Position numbers and translations under genes: made by a program. Of a stretch of 64,000 nucleotides of DNA, positions 1 to 8,295 are shown piece by piece. The DNA is from Hallerella sp963656065. Lineage in GTDB: Bacteria > Fibrobacterota > Fibrobacteria > Fibrobacterales > Fibrobacteraceae. Within the stretch, counting starts at the first letter, position 1. Each line of letters starts with the position of its first letter. The stretch lies in NCBI GenBank assembly GCA_963656065.1, contig CAVKGV010000001.1, positions 186,001 through 250,000 on the forward strand, read 5' to 3'. The notes beneath the pieces were generated by a model. The model was not told the DNA's origin, ran no database searches, and saw nothing but the letters and a program-made list of their open reading frames with translations.

Positions 1-24
1 GCCCTGCGATAGTCCAAGGTTTTC

Positions 25-2106
25 ATGGCTTCCACTTTCTTTGTACAGAAAATCCCGAAAGAAAGGGTTTTCGTCATCGGGCGCGGAAAGGACGCCGATT
101 TCGAACTGAAGGACGCTTCCGTTTCAAGGCGGCATGCAAGGATTGAGTATCGGTCAGGGCGCTGGATCTTCACGAACCTGAGCGAAACATCGGGAACCCT
201 CTTCCAGGGAAAGAATATCGAATCAAAGGTCATCGAAGACGGCGATGTTTTTCTTCTGGGATTGCAACAGCTGCGCTTTTCCATCAAGGACGGAGCGCTA
301 TCCCTTTCCCATGTCCGCACACTGGAAGACGTCCCGGCAATTCCGCTATCGGAAAAATCCTCCATTACGCTTGGACGCGGACAAAACGACGACGAACCGG
401 GAACAATCCTCCACCCGGCATGCCCTAAAAAGCTCGCGACGGCGAAGCTCGAAGGAAAACGCCTGCGACTCGACTTTTCGAACCGGATTTTTCCCCGGAA
501 GAAATATCTGGAAAACCGCGAGACGCTGAAACTTCCCTGGTGCCTTCTCGAATTTCGCGACGGGAACCTGTTCCTCCACCAGAAAGACGTCGGATTTTCC
601 CTGGCGGTTTCGGATGTATCCGTGGAAATTTCCCGAAAGAAAATCCTCGAAGGAATCCGTTTTTTTCTGCCCGCCGGAAAAATTCTTTCCATCATCGGCC
701 AGAGCGGACAAGGGAAAAGTACATTTCTCGAACTTCTCGCGGGAAAGGTTCGCCGTTCGGAAGGAAGCATCCTCCTCGACGGAATCGATTGCGAACAGGG
801 AAATGTCCAGCGCGAAATCGCCTACCTTCCGCAGGAACCGCTTCTCCGGGACACATTGACCGTCCGCGAAACGCTCGCCCTTTCGGCGCGGATTTCCCTC
901 CCGAAAGACTATACCGCAAGCGAAACCGAATGCCGCTCGACAAAGCTTCTGGAATTTCTGCGCATATCAAATCTCGAAAACCAGAAGATCGCGCACCTGT
1001 CCGGCGGAGAACGGCGGCGCGTCGCCATTGCGGCCCAGTTGATGGGGGCGCCAGGGCTCATCCTCCTCGACGAACCGCTTTCCGGACTCGACCCGCTAAA
1101 CGCCAAGCTTCTCTGTTCCTACCTAAAGGACCTCGCGTCAAAAGGACACACCGTCATCCTCACGACGCACAGCTATGAAGCTTTGCGGGTCTCCGACGAA
1201 GTCCTTCTGATTCACCAGGGAAAGATGGGATTTTACGGAGCTCCGGCGGACGCATTCCGTTTTTTCAACGCGAAAGATCCCGAAGGGATTCTCGAAACAC
1301 TTTCCGACCGGACTTCCGAAAACTGGAAAGAAGCGGGCATCTGCAGCCGAATCGAAAAGCCCGAGCCAGTCGAATCGTATTTTCCGCAGTGCCCCCGCAA
1401 GAACACTTTCCCCTATTTTTTCTCGGTTCTCTTCCGGCAATGGTTCAGGGATCCCGGCAAGGCGGTTTCGCTCGTCGTCCAGCCGGTCGTCATCGGATTT
1501 CTCTTTTCCCAGATTTTTTCGAAAGCTTCTTCGCTCTGGGTCGCGGCGTTCGCCCTCGTTCTCTCCGCAAACTGGTTCGCCCAGTCCCTTTCCGTCCGTG
1601 AAATCGTGCAGGAAAAGGATCTTCTTCTCGACGAGTTCCGCAAAGGGGTTTCTCCCGCAAAAATCCTCGCGGCAAAGCTCTTCTTTACCGCATTCTTCGC
1701 CCTCTTTGAAACGGGAATCGTCTATGCATTTCTTGCCGGAAGCATCTCCGTCTTCCCCTCGGTGCCGCTCTGGATTACTTTATGCGCAACGATACTTCCC
1801 GCAGCCGCCGCAGGTCTTCTGCTCAGCACCTTTGCGCGGAATCCCGGACAGGCGAACGCATTTCTTCCCCTGGTGATTCTTCCGCAAATCGCCCTTTCCG
1901 GAGCGCTTGTTCCAAAAGATCAGATGACGGACATCGCCCAAAAGATAGCCCTCGCGATATGGACGCTTTACGACCAGTCTGCGATGCAGGACGTTTTCAT
2001 GGGCATGGAAGTGCGCCTTTCCGACTGGGCACTCCCGATTGTCATCGCCATCTTAATTTATATTGTATCCATCATCGCCTTAAAACACATGAAGACAGCA
2101 AAATGA
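25..2106 (+). CDS. FHA-domain ABC-2 type transporter (ATPase and permease fused)
   Basis: A single 693-residue chain. An FHA domain lies at about residues 15-85 (GR at 19-20, SRRHA at 34-38), which binds phosphothreonine in this family. A second, degenerate FHA-like stretch starts near residue 113 (ITLGRG). The ABC ATPase spans about 195-420, with Walker A GQSGQGKST at about 225-233, signature LSGGE at about 325 and Walker B LILLDE at about 345-350. An ABC-2 permease with several membrane segments fills the last 230 residues. The substrate cannot be told. The stop overlaps the start of the next gene, a Ser/Thr kinase (ATGA), so translational coupling is likely. I infer that the kinase phosphorylates a ligand for the FHA domain, or the transporter itself. 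The start has AAGG a few bases upstream. Confidence 0.9.
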   Translation: MASTFFVQKIPKERVFVIGRGKDADFELKDASVSRRHARIEYRSGRWIFTNLSETSGTLFQGKNIESKVIEDGDVFLLGLQQLRFSIKDGALSLSHVRTLEDVPAIPLSEKSSITLGRGQNDDEPGTILHPACPKKLATAKLEGKRLRLDFSNRIFPRKKYLENRETLKLPWCLLEFRDGNLFLHQKDVGFSLAVSDVSVEISRKKILEGIRFFLPAGKILSIIGQSGQGKSTFLELLAGKVRRSEGSILLDGIDCEQGNVQREIAYLPQEPLLRDTLTVRETLALSARISLPKDYTASETECRSTKLLEFLRISNLENQKIAHLSGGERRRVAIAAQLMGAPGLILLDEPLSGLDPLNAKLLCSYLKDLASKGHTVILTTHSYEALRVSDEVLLIHQGKMGFYGAPADAFRFFNAKDPEGILETLSDRTSENWKEAGICSRIEKPEPVESYFPQCPRKNTFPYFFSVLFRQWFRDPGKAVSLVVQPVVIGFLFSQIFSKASSLWVAAFALVLSANWFAQSLSVREIVQEKDLLLDEFRKGVSPAKILAAKLFFTAFFALFETGIVYAFLAGSISVFPSVPLWITLCATILPAAAAGLLLSTFARNPGQANAFLPLVILPQIALSGALVPKDQMTDIAQKIALAIWTLYDQSAMQDVFMGMEVRLSDWALPIVIAILIYIVSIIALKHMKTAK

Positions 2107-3590
2107 CGACAGAAAAATTTCCAAGACCTTTCAACGACGACTACGAACTATTGGGCGTACTCGGCAAGGGCGGCATGGGATATGTCTATAAGGCTCTGCA
2201 AAAAAACCTGAAGCGCGAAGTCGCCCTCAAGGTTCTCGACGCCTCTTCCGACAAGGAATCCGTCGAAAGGTTCTACATGGAAGCCCAGGCGATGAAGGAA
2301 CTCGACCACCAAAATCTGGTCCAGGTGTTCGACTTCGGCAAGCAGGGAAACCAGCTATACATCGCGATGACATACGTCAAGGGCAGCACCCTTTCGGAAG
2401 TTCTCGAACACCGCCGACGTCTAGATTTCGGCGCCATCGAAATCATCACGAAGCAAGTCGCACGCGGGCTTCTCTATGCGCACAGCAAGGGAATCGTCCA
2501 CCGGGATGTCAAGCCTTCGAACATCATGATCACGCACGACAACCGCGTCTATCTGATGGATTTCGGAATTTCGCACATCCAGTCCGCGGAACGCCTGACA
2601 ATGACCGGCATGACAATGGGAACGCCCGAATACATGTCGCCCGAACAATGCCACGGAGACGACGTTTCCATCGGCTCGGACATTTACAGCCTGGGAGTCA
2701 TCCTTTTTGAAATGACGTGCGGGCACCTGCCGTTCACCGGTTCAAAGCCCATCGAAATCGCGATGAAACATGTCCAGGAAGAGCCTCCCAACCCGGAAAA
2801 TTTCCGCCCCGACATGCCCAAGGGACTTGCGAAACTCATCCTGAAATGTCTCAAGAAAAATGTCAGCGACCGCTTCAAGGACATGCAGGACTTCCTGAAC
2901 GCTCTCGACATCGTATTCGCCCCGCTCCATCCCGAAGAGCAGCACCACGGACACGACACAAAGAGCATCCGCAAGCTCATCAAGAACCGCCCGCTGATTA
3001 CGAATAAAGTATCCGACAACGTCCGGCGATTCACGAACAAGCACGTAAAGCTTTTTGCCATCGCCCTGTTCCCGCTCCTGATCCTTCTGCTCATCGCCTT
3101 TCTCCTTTCCTACAAGCCTCCCAAGACTCTCCAGGAAATCCAGAATGTTGAAATCCGCGCGGCATACGAAGAGCGCAACATGGAAGGCTCGGGAGATTAC
3201 TCGGAATCGAACCTTATCGACAAGGACCTGAAAACCGCCTGGCTGCTTCCGATGCCGTCCAATACCCGGGCGCCGATATTCATCCTGAACTTTTCCTCGC
3301 CTACAATCGTCACGGCGATAGGCTTTGCGAACGGATTCCAAAAATCGAAAGACGACGAGTTCGGTGACCGCTTCCGCATTTTCAACAAGCCCAAGACGCT
3401 TTCGCTCCTCACGCGGGAAGGCTTTCGCCAAGTAATCCGGCTCGAAGACATCAAGGGAGTCCAATATCCCGAAATGAAAACGATGGAAACGACCGAAATC
3501 CAGGTTTTCCTCGAAGACGCCTATACCGTAAATGAATCGGCGGACCTCGCCATTTCAGAGATCCGCATCCTGGGACTTCTCGCCCAATGA
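2103..3590 (+). CDS. Membrane-anchored Ser/Thr protein kinase (PknB type)
   Basis: 495 residues. The N-terminal kinase domain (about 10-275) has the glycine loop GKGGMG, the VALKV lysine, catalytic loop HRDVKPSN, DFG, and GTPEYMSPEQ in the activation segment, so it should be active. A positively charged juxtamembrane linker leads to one membrane helix at about residue 318-340. An extracytoplasmic domain of about 150 residues follows; its NLIDKDLKTAW pattern recalls discoidin/galactose-binding-like folds, so it may sense a ligand outside the cytoplasm. An in-frame extension reaches upstream to 1782, but the ATG at 2103 gives a proper kinase N-terminus and a 4-bp overlap with the FHA-ABC gene. 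The 3' end overlaps yraN by 4 bp. Confidence 0.92.
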   Translation: MTTEKFPRPFNDDYELLGVLGKGGMGYVYKALQKNLKREVALKVLDASSDKESVERFYMEAQAMKELDHQNLVQVFDFGKQGNQLYIAMTYVKGSTLSEVLEHRRRLDFGAIEIITKQVARGLLYAHSKGIVHRDVKPSNIMITHDNRVYLMDFGISHIQSAERLTMTGMTMGTPEYMSPEQCHGDDVSIGSDIYSLGVILFEMTCGHLPFTGSKPIEIAMKHVQEEPPNPENFRPDMPKGLAKLILKCLKKNVSDRFKDMQDFLNALDIVFAPLHPEEQHHGHDTKSIRKLIKNRPLITNKVSDNVRRFTNKHVKLFAIALFPLLILLLIAFLLSYKPPKTLQEIQNVEIRAAYEERNMEGSGDYSESNLIDKDLKTAWLLPMPSNTRAPIFILNFSSPTIVTAIGFANGFQKSKDDEFGDRFRIFNKPKTLSLLTREGFRQVIRLEDIKGVQYPEMKTMETTEIQVFLEDAYTVNESADLAISEIRILGLLAQ

Positions 3591-3985
3591 CTTTGAAACC
3601 GACAAACCGGAACAAACAGAAAGGGCGCTTCGCGGAACTGCACGCGGCGGCCTATCTCTGCCGCCAAGGCTGCAAAATTCTCGCACGCAACTACCGCTAT
3701 CGAAACGGCGAACTCGACATAGTCGCCAAGGATTCCGCGGGAACGATTCTTTTCGTCGAAGTCAAATCCGTCTGGAACGAACGCAAAGGCTCTCCGGCAA
3801 GCCGTGTAAACGAACGCAAGCGGTTCCGCATCTGGAGAACGGCCGCCCATTTTATGCATTTCAACGGCGGAGAAAACCAAAAAGCCCGTTTCGATGTGAT
3901 TGGCATTGACCTGCGAAACGGAAAGTTGCAGCTTCGCCATTATCCCGACGCCTTTATCGCTTCACGCGTCATTCCCGAATGTTAA
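3587..3985 (+). CDS. yraN: YraN/UPF0102 family endonuclease-like protein
   Basis: 132 residues, the usual size for UPF0102. The conserved core is present: GRFAELHAAAYLCRQGCKILARNYR, written here in part as KGRFAEL, then GELDIVAK and ILFVEVKS, the E-D-ExK pattern of restriction-endonuclease-like folds. Its cellular role is unsettled in bacteria; links to Holliday-junction or DNA repair work are proposals for the family. The ATG overlaps the kinase stop by 4 bp, so it is probably the third gene of the operon starting at 25. Confidence 0.9.
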   Translation: MTLKPTNRNKQKGRFAELHAAAYLCRQGCKILARNYRYRNGELDIVAKDSAGTILFVEVKSVWNERKGSPASRVNERKRFRIWRTAAHFMHFNGGENQKARFDVIGIDLRNGKLQLRHYPDAFIASRVIPEC

Positions 3986-3997
3986 ATTTATCCGCAA

Positions 3998-4597
3998 ATG
4001 AGACTTGAAGTACATCCCCAAAACCCGCAGACCCGATTTGTCCGTCAAGCGGCAGAAGTCCTAGAAAAAGACGGGATTCTCCTCTACCCCACGGAATCCG
4101 GCTATGCCATCGGCTGCTCCGCGGAATCTTCGAAGGCGATTCACCGGCTCTACCAGCTGAAAAAGCCGATGAAAAAATTCGTCATGGCAATCATCATCCC
4201 CGACATTCGTGCGGCGGCGGAATATGCGCATGTCAGCAATTTCGCTTTCCAAATCATGAAGCGACGCGTCCCGGGACCTTATACGTTCATCCTTCCGGCG
4301 GATCCTTCCATTGCGAGAAAGCTCGATGTCAAGCGCCCCGAAGTCGGCTTCCGAATGCCCGAACATCCTTTCTTCAAGGAACTTTTCCGCATTTTCGACA
4401 AGCCTATCCTGAGCACGGCGGCAAAACTTTCGGACGATGCCATTTACACGGAACCGGACGATCTGTGGAACCTTTTCAAGCACAGCGTCGATCTGATGGT
4501 GGATTCCGGGCCAATCGAAATCCGTCCGACAAATATCATCAGCCTCGTCGATGACCGGATAGAAATCCTCCGCGGGGAACTCTCGCCCGAACCGTGA
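3998..4597 (+). CDS. YrdC/YciO/Sua5-family protein
   Basis: 199 residues matching the YrdC fold over its whole length: YPTESGYAIGC near residue 27, KKPMKKF in the nucleotide/threonine-binding region, and PGPYTFILPA near residue 93. Family members with full catalytic residues make threonylcarbamoyl-AMP for the t6A tRNA modification. This one looks closer to the YciO branch, whose function is less clear, so I do not assign tsaC. It begins 12 bp after yraN and probably belongs to the same transcript. No strong Shine-Dalgarno is visible. A dispersed repeat follows immediately. Confidence 0.85.
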   Translation: MRLEVHPQNPQTRFVRQAAEVLEKDGILLYPTESGYAIGCSAESSKAIHRLYQLKKPMKKFVMAIIIPDIRAAAEYAHVSNFAFQIMKRRVPGPYTFILPADPSIARKLDVKRPEVGFRMPEHPFFKELFRIFDKPILSTAAKLSDDAIYTEPDDLWNLFKHSVDLMVDSGPIEIRPTNIISLVDDRIEILRGELSPEP

Positions 4598-4611
4598 ACT
4601 TTCCCTTTTTT

Positions 4612-4793
4612 CTGTCATCCTGGGTACAGAGCTGAGAGTGGAGAGAGGAAAGTGGAATGTCATTGGACAAGAGATTCTATCGAGGTCTTCGACCTCTCCA
4701 GAATGACGTCCATCTTCGGTCATCCTGGAGGGAGCGCCGCGACCGATAGGATCCATGTCGGAGCTTAGAACTCAGAACTGAAATCTGAAAGAA
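4612..4793. repeat. Dispersed intergenic repeat, copy A
   Basis: Non-coding block between two converging genes. It carries GTCATCCTGG, GAGATTCTATCGAGG, CCAGAATGAC and GATAGGATCCATGTC, followed by an AGCTTAGAACTCAG tail. The same words recur at 15.1, 44.2-44.8 and 62.9-63.2 kb. Internal complementarity (GATTCTATCG against CGATAGGATC, ATGAC against GTCAT) suggests a REP-like or small non-autonomous element able to fold. I see no open frame worth calling. Confidence 0.8.
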
Positions 4794-4812
4794 AAGCCTT
4801 CCGCCTTGCGAC

Positions 4813-4846
4813 AAAAAAAGCTGCGAATTTTTCACCGCAGCTTTCC
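4813..4846 (-). terminator. Rho-independent terminator of prfB
   Basis: The arms AAAGCTGCG and CGCAGCTTT flank a 10-base loop. Read on the minus strand, the hairpin is followed by a run of seven T. It lies about 20 bp past the prfB stop. Confidence 0.85.
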
Positions 4847-4865
4847 CATATGAAATTCGCACAAA

Positions 4866-5982
4866 TTAATTTCCCGACGAATCCGTTTGGGATGCGCTCA
4901 ACAGATATGCATTGATAAAAGGCTTGATTTTCCCGTCGAGAACACCCGTCGTATCCGAAGTTTCTTCGTTTGTACGCAAATCCTTGACCAGCTGGTAAGG
5001 CTGCAGGACATAGCTGCGAATTTGCGATCCCCACTCCACCTTCTTTTTTTCGGCGAGCCGAGCGTCGCGTTTCGCTTCCTCTTCCTGCCGGTAATGTTCC
5101 GCAACCATCGTCGTGAGCATTTTGAGCGCAGTCGCGCGGTTCTGGATTTGCGAACGTTCCGTTTGGCAGCTGGCGACAATCCCCGTCGGAATATGCGTCA
5201 TGCGAACCGCGGAATCCGTCTTGTTGATATACTGCCCACCGGCACCCGATGAACGATAGACATCCACGCGGATATCCGCCGGATTGATTTCAAACTGGAC
5301 GTCTTCGTGTTCCGGGTAGAGGAAGACAGCGCAAAAGCTCGTATGGCGCCGGGCGTTCGCATCGAAGGGGCTTATCCGAACGAGACGGTGCACGCCGATT
5401 TCCGAACGGAGAAGCCCGTAGGCGTATTCGTCCTTGATTTCGATCGTTGCGCTGTTGATGCCGGCCTCTTCGCCTTCCTGCACATCGATAACCTTGAAAT
5501 CCAGGCCTTCGCGTTCGAGAAAACGCTTATACATGCGGAAGAGCATTTCCGCCCAATCATGCGCCTCGGTTCCGCCTGCTCCCGGATGAATCGAAAGCAG
5601 CGCGGGACACGCATCGTCCGGGCCGGAAAGCATCCGACGGAATTCCATTTCATCGACCCGCTTGACCAATTCCCCGTATTCCTTCTCGACGCTGTCAAAA
5701 AGCTCCTGGGAATCCGGTTCGGACTTCGCCATCTCGTAAAGCTCGGAAAGGTCATCACACGAAGAAGACGCTTCGTTCCATTCGGTGATGATTTTCTTCA
5801 AAGACGTGATTTTTTTGAGAAGGGACTGCGCCTTCTCCTGGTCATTCCAGAGTTCCGGATCGCCGGACTGTTTTTCTAAAACGGAAAGTTCTACCTCTTT
5901 AGACCCAAGGTCAAAGATACCCCCGGAGCCTGTCGATTCTCGTGCGGAGTTCGGCAAGCCCTGTGTGCGAAGTAGCGGCCAT
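4866..5982 (-). CDS. prfB: Peptide chain release factor 2, with programmed +1 frameshift
   Basis: RF2 recognises UGA/UAA and triggers peptide release. The GGQ loop (SSGAGGQYINKT) and the SPF anticodon-like tripeptide (VRISPFDANARR) are present. The gene is in two frames. The ATG at 5982 starts a 23-codon ORF that ends at the UGA at 5911-5913, in the context CGG GGG TAT CTT TGA C. A +1 slip at CTT continues as Leu-Asp-Leu-Gly-Ser to the stop at 4866, giving 371 residues, close to the usual 365. This is the well-known RF2 autoregulatory site. The ATG overlaps the last base of the TAA of the upstream foldase gene. A product read only from the downstream frame would lack the true N-terminus. Confidence 0.96.
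5911..5921 (-). promoter_or_regulatory. prfB +1 frameshift site (slippery CTT-TGA with upstream SD-like GGGG)
   Basis: The minus strand reads GGGGTATCTTTGAC across this site. CTT is the slippery P-site codon, UGA in context UGAC is the poorly terminated stop, and the purine-rich GGGG a few bases upstream can act as the internal Shine-Dalgarno that stimulates shifting. When RF2 is scarce the ribosome pauses at UGA and shifts, so RF2 controls its own synthesis. This mechanism is established for E. coli prfB; only the sequence match is observed here. Confidence 0.95.
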
Positions 5983-7001
5983 TACTTGGCTCCCCCGATT
6001 GCATTTTCCGGCGTGTAATCCTTGTTCAGATACTTGACCGTGTATTTTTTTGCGAGTTCGTCGAGGTAGCCCTTGATTTTCATCTGGCGTTCCTGTTCAC
6101 CCTGCACGCGCAAAATATAATCGATCTGCACCTTGTAGTTTTCAAACTTGCCGTCGTTCTTTTCGGTGAGCATAAAAATCTGGAGACCTTCGCTCGTAGA
6201 GAACACGTCCGAGATTTCGCCCACGGTAAGCGACTCTATCGCCTTTTTGAAATCCGCTCCCTTGGACTTCGCGACAAACTTGGTCATCACACCGCCCGTC
6301 TTTCGCGCATCGGCATCGTCGCTGTATTGGGCTGCGAGAGTGGCGAAGCTGGCCTTGCCCAGGCGAACCTGCGCAGCGAGACCTTTCAAAAGCTCTTTCT
6401 TGTCCGCGATGGCCTGCTTCGATTCACCCGACTTGCTCTTCAGGAGAATGCGCGCGCCGCTGATCGTATCGTTGATGGAAACTTTCGACTTGTTCAGTTC
6501 CCAGTAGGCGGCAATCTGCTTCTCGGTCGGATCCGCCGGATAGGGAACCTTCGATTCGAGGAGGAGATCGCTCTGGAGCTGCTGTTCGATGCGCTCGTTG
6601 AACTGTTTTTCCGTGATGCCGTTCTTCTTCAGTTCCTTCTTGAAAACTTCCGGGCTCGGATACTGCGCACGGAAAAGCGTCGCTACGCTGTCGATACGGG
6701 TCTGCGGGACCTTGATGCCGAGAGCCTTCGCTTCGAGCTTCACCAGTTCCTGCCCGACCAGGTTGTCGATGACCGCCCAGCGGATCTGCATTTTCACATC
6801 GGCCGGCACGGAAACCGCGCGTCCACGGGTCTGCGCCTTTTCAAGCGCCTCCGCAAGACTATCGATATGGGCCTGCGAAATTCCCGTCTTGCCGACGCGA
6901 ATCACGTCAAAATTTTTTCCGTTTGCGAGTTGCGCCGAAGCGAACGCCGAGCAAAGCATCACAGGGAGTACAGATTTTTTCAAAAGATTCAAAAAGCGCA
7001 T
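5982..7001 (-). CDS. SurA/PpiC-like periplasmic peptidyl-prolyl isomerase
   Basis: 339 residues. An N-terminal signal sequence (KKSVLPVMLCSAFASAQ) is followed by a helical SurA-N-like chaperone region, then a parvulin rotamase domain at about residues 175-285 (ARILLKSKSG, FATLAAQYSDDADARKTGG, VGEISDVFSTSEGLQIF). It should assist folding of outer-membrane proteins in the periplasm. A GTG two codons upstream (7007) is possible, but the ATG at 7001 is preferred. A TATATTT promoter element sits 30 bp upstream. Its TAA shares a base with the prfB ATG (TAATG), an unusual coupling of a foldase with RF2. Confidence 0.88.
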   Translation of the reverse strand: MRFLNLLKKSVLPVMLCSAFASAQLANGKNFDVIRVGKTGISQAHIDSLAEALEKAQTRGRAVSVPADVKMQIRWAVIDNLVGQELVKLEAKALGIKVPQTRIDSVATLFRAQYPSPEVFKKELKKNGITEKQFNERIEQQLQSDLLLESKVPYPADPTEKQIAAYWELNKSKVSINDTISGARILLKSKSGESKQAIADKKELLKGLAAQVRLGKASFATLAAQYSDDADARKTGGVMTKFVAKSKGADFKKAIESLTVGEISDVFSTSEGLQIFMLTEKNDGKFENYKVQIDYILRVQGEQERQMKIKGYLDELAKKYTVKYLNKDYTPENAIGGAK

Positions 7002-7030
7002 AAGCACCCTAGGTTAAATTGAACAGAATG

Positions 7031-7037
7031 AAATATA
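7031..7037 (-). promoter_or_regulatory. Probable -7/-10 element (TATATTT)
   Basis: The minus strand reads CTATATTTC here, 30 bp upstream of the foldase start. The same element precedes at least seven other genes in the window. No clear -33 box was found at the expected distance. Confidence 0.5.
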
Positions 7038-7060
7038 GAAAAATCAAGCCTTGAAAAAGC

Positions 7061-7396
7061 CTAGGCGTCCGAGGAAGATTTTCCCTTGAACGCGGAAAGG
7101 ACATCGGGCACGAGGTCCGCAACTTTCGCCACGATGGAATTGTCTTTTGCAATCGGCATCACCCGGACATCGTCCCCCGAAATGACGACAAACGCAACCG
7201 GATTTATCGAGACGCCGCCGCCGGAAGCCGTCGCATCGTCCTTCTTTCCGCCGAGTCCAAAGCCCATCGAAACGCGGCTCACGGGAATCACAGTCGTAGC
7301 CCCGGCCACGATGGGCTTTCCGATAACCGTCTCCGCCTGGGAAACGGTGCGGAGCTTTTCAAGAATTGTTTCTGCAAGAATATCGATTTGTGCCAT
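7061..7396 (-). CDS. YtfJ/GerW-family protein
   Basis: 111 residues matching the sporulation YtfJ family (PF09579): LEKLRTVSQAETVIGKPI, a GFGLGG motif near residue 45, then a glycine-rich GGGVSINPVAFVVI and a VRVMPI strand. In endospore formers the family affects spore germination, but homologues are common in non-sporulating bacteria, where the role is unknown. Nothing here suggests sporulation. It lies 13 bp after the lipoprotein gene and is probably the last gene of the operon that includes psd. Confidence 0.85.
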   Translation of the reverse strand: MAQIDILAETILEKLRTVSQAETVIGKPIVAGATTVIPVSRVSMGFGLGGKKDDATASGGGVSINPVAFVVISGDDVRVMPIAKDNSIVAKVADLVPDVLSAFKGKSSSDA

Positions 7397-7409
7397 GGTC
7401 TAAATTTAA

Positions 7410-8270
7410 TTATTCCGGAGAATCATAGACGCTGCGGGCGACATTTTCAAAACGTTTTTGAAGGGATTCCGCCGAAAGAAATCCCCAGACACAGACGACG
7501 CGACCGCCGGGGAGCCGGAGAGCCATCCCGGATGTTCCCGCCCCGGCGTCGAACCGGACCGTATCCGCCGCAAACGAGACATTCGAACCCTTCCGCTGAA
7601 GCCCGAGGACCCAGGCCCGCCAGGAATCCGGAGCGACGTACTTCCAGCTGCGGGCGGCATTCCACAAGACATCGTCACCGCGATATCCCTGGACAAGCAT
7701 CGCAAAGTCGGAGGGAACGCCCAAGAAATCCCGGACCTGGATTGACGTCTCGCCAGAAACGCGCTGGGATATGGGAAGGCTCAGAAACTCCTGCGGAAGC
7801 CCCGAACGGTAACCCGGAAAACTTTGTACGTAACGCTCCAGTTCTACCCGCCCATAATTTCGCAACCCCCCGTAGCGAAAGACAAAGAGACGCCTGCCCG
7901 AACGCATCGCGAGCTCCCGACAATCCCCGACGATAACAGGCAACGTCTCCTGCACAAGACCGCTATTCAGGTAAAACGCAAGCGCGGAAACATCGTCCGC
8001 AAATTCCAGAATCCGTATGCGTAGCGTATCGCCGGGAACCGACACGAAATCAATTTCAGCCAAGTCCAGTACAGAATACCCGCCGAGGCGCCACGCCGCC
8101 GGGAGCCTATGCCACACGGAACTTGAATCGTAGAGATTTACCGAGACGGGAGCATTGCCGCGAAAACTCAGCTTGTACAGGTTCATCTCGAAAAGGGTCT
8201 CTTCGTCCAACCGGCAGGCGAAAAGAAGCGGCAAGCAGGCGAACACGAAAAAAATTTTAAGGAACTTCAT
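7410..8270 (-). CDS. Hypothetical lipoprotein
   Basis: 286 residues. The N-terminus has a lysine, a hydrophobic stretch and a lipobox ending LLFAC at about residues 15-19, so the mature protein should be lipidated. The rest is mixed alpha/beta with no motif I can name; parts (FVFRYGG, RRLFVFRYGG, RVVCVWGF) look like paired beta-rich subdomains, somewhat like proteins annotated DUF6599. GAGG lies 6 bp before the start. It sits 25 bp after the Fe-S-loop gene and 13 bp before the ytfJ-like gene. Confidence 0.8.
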   Translation of the reverse strand: MKFLKIFFVFACLPLLFACRLDEETLFEMNLYKLSFRGNAPVSVNLYDSSSVWHRLPAAWRLGGYSVLDLAEIDFVSVPGDTLRIRILEFADDVSALAFYLNSGLVQETLPVIVGDCRELAMRSGRRLFVFRYGGLRNYGRVELERYVQSFPGYRSGLPQEFLSLPISQRVSGETSIQVRDFLGVPSDFAMLVQGYRGDDVLWNAARSWKYVAPDSWRAWVLGLQRKGSNVSFAADTVRFDAGAGTSGMALRLPGGRVVCVWGFLSAESLQKRFENVARSVYDSPE

Positions 8271-8295
8271 CGGAAAACCTCAAACATCCAAAAGC

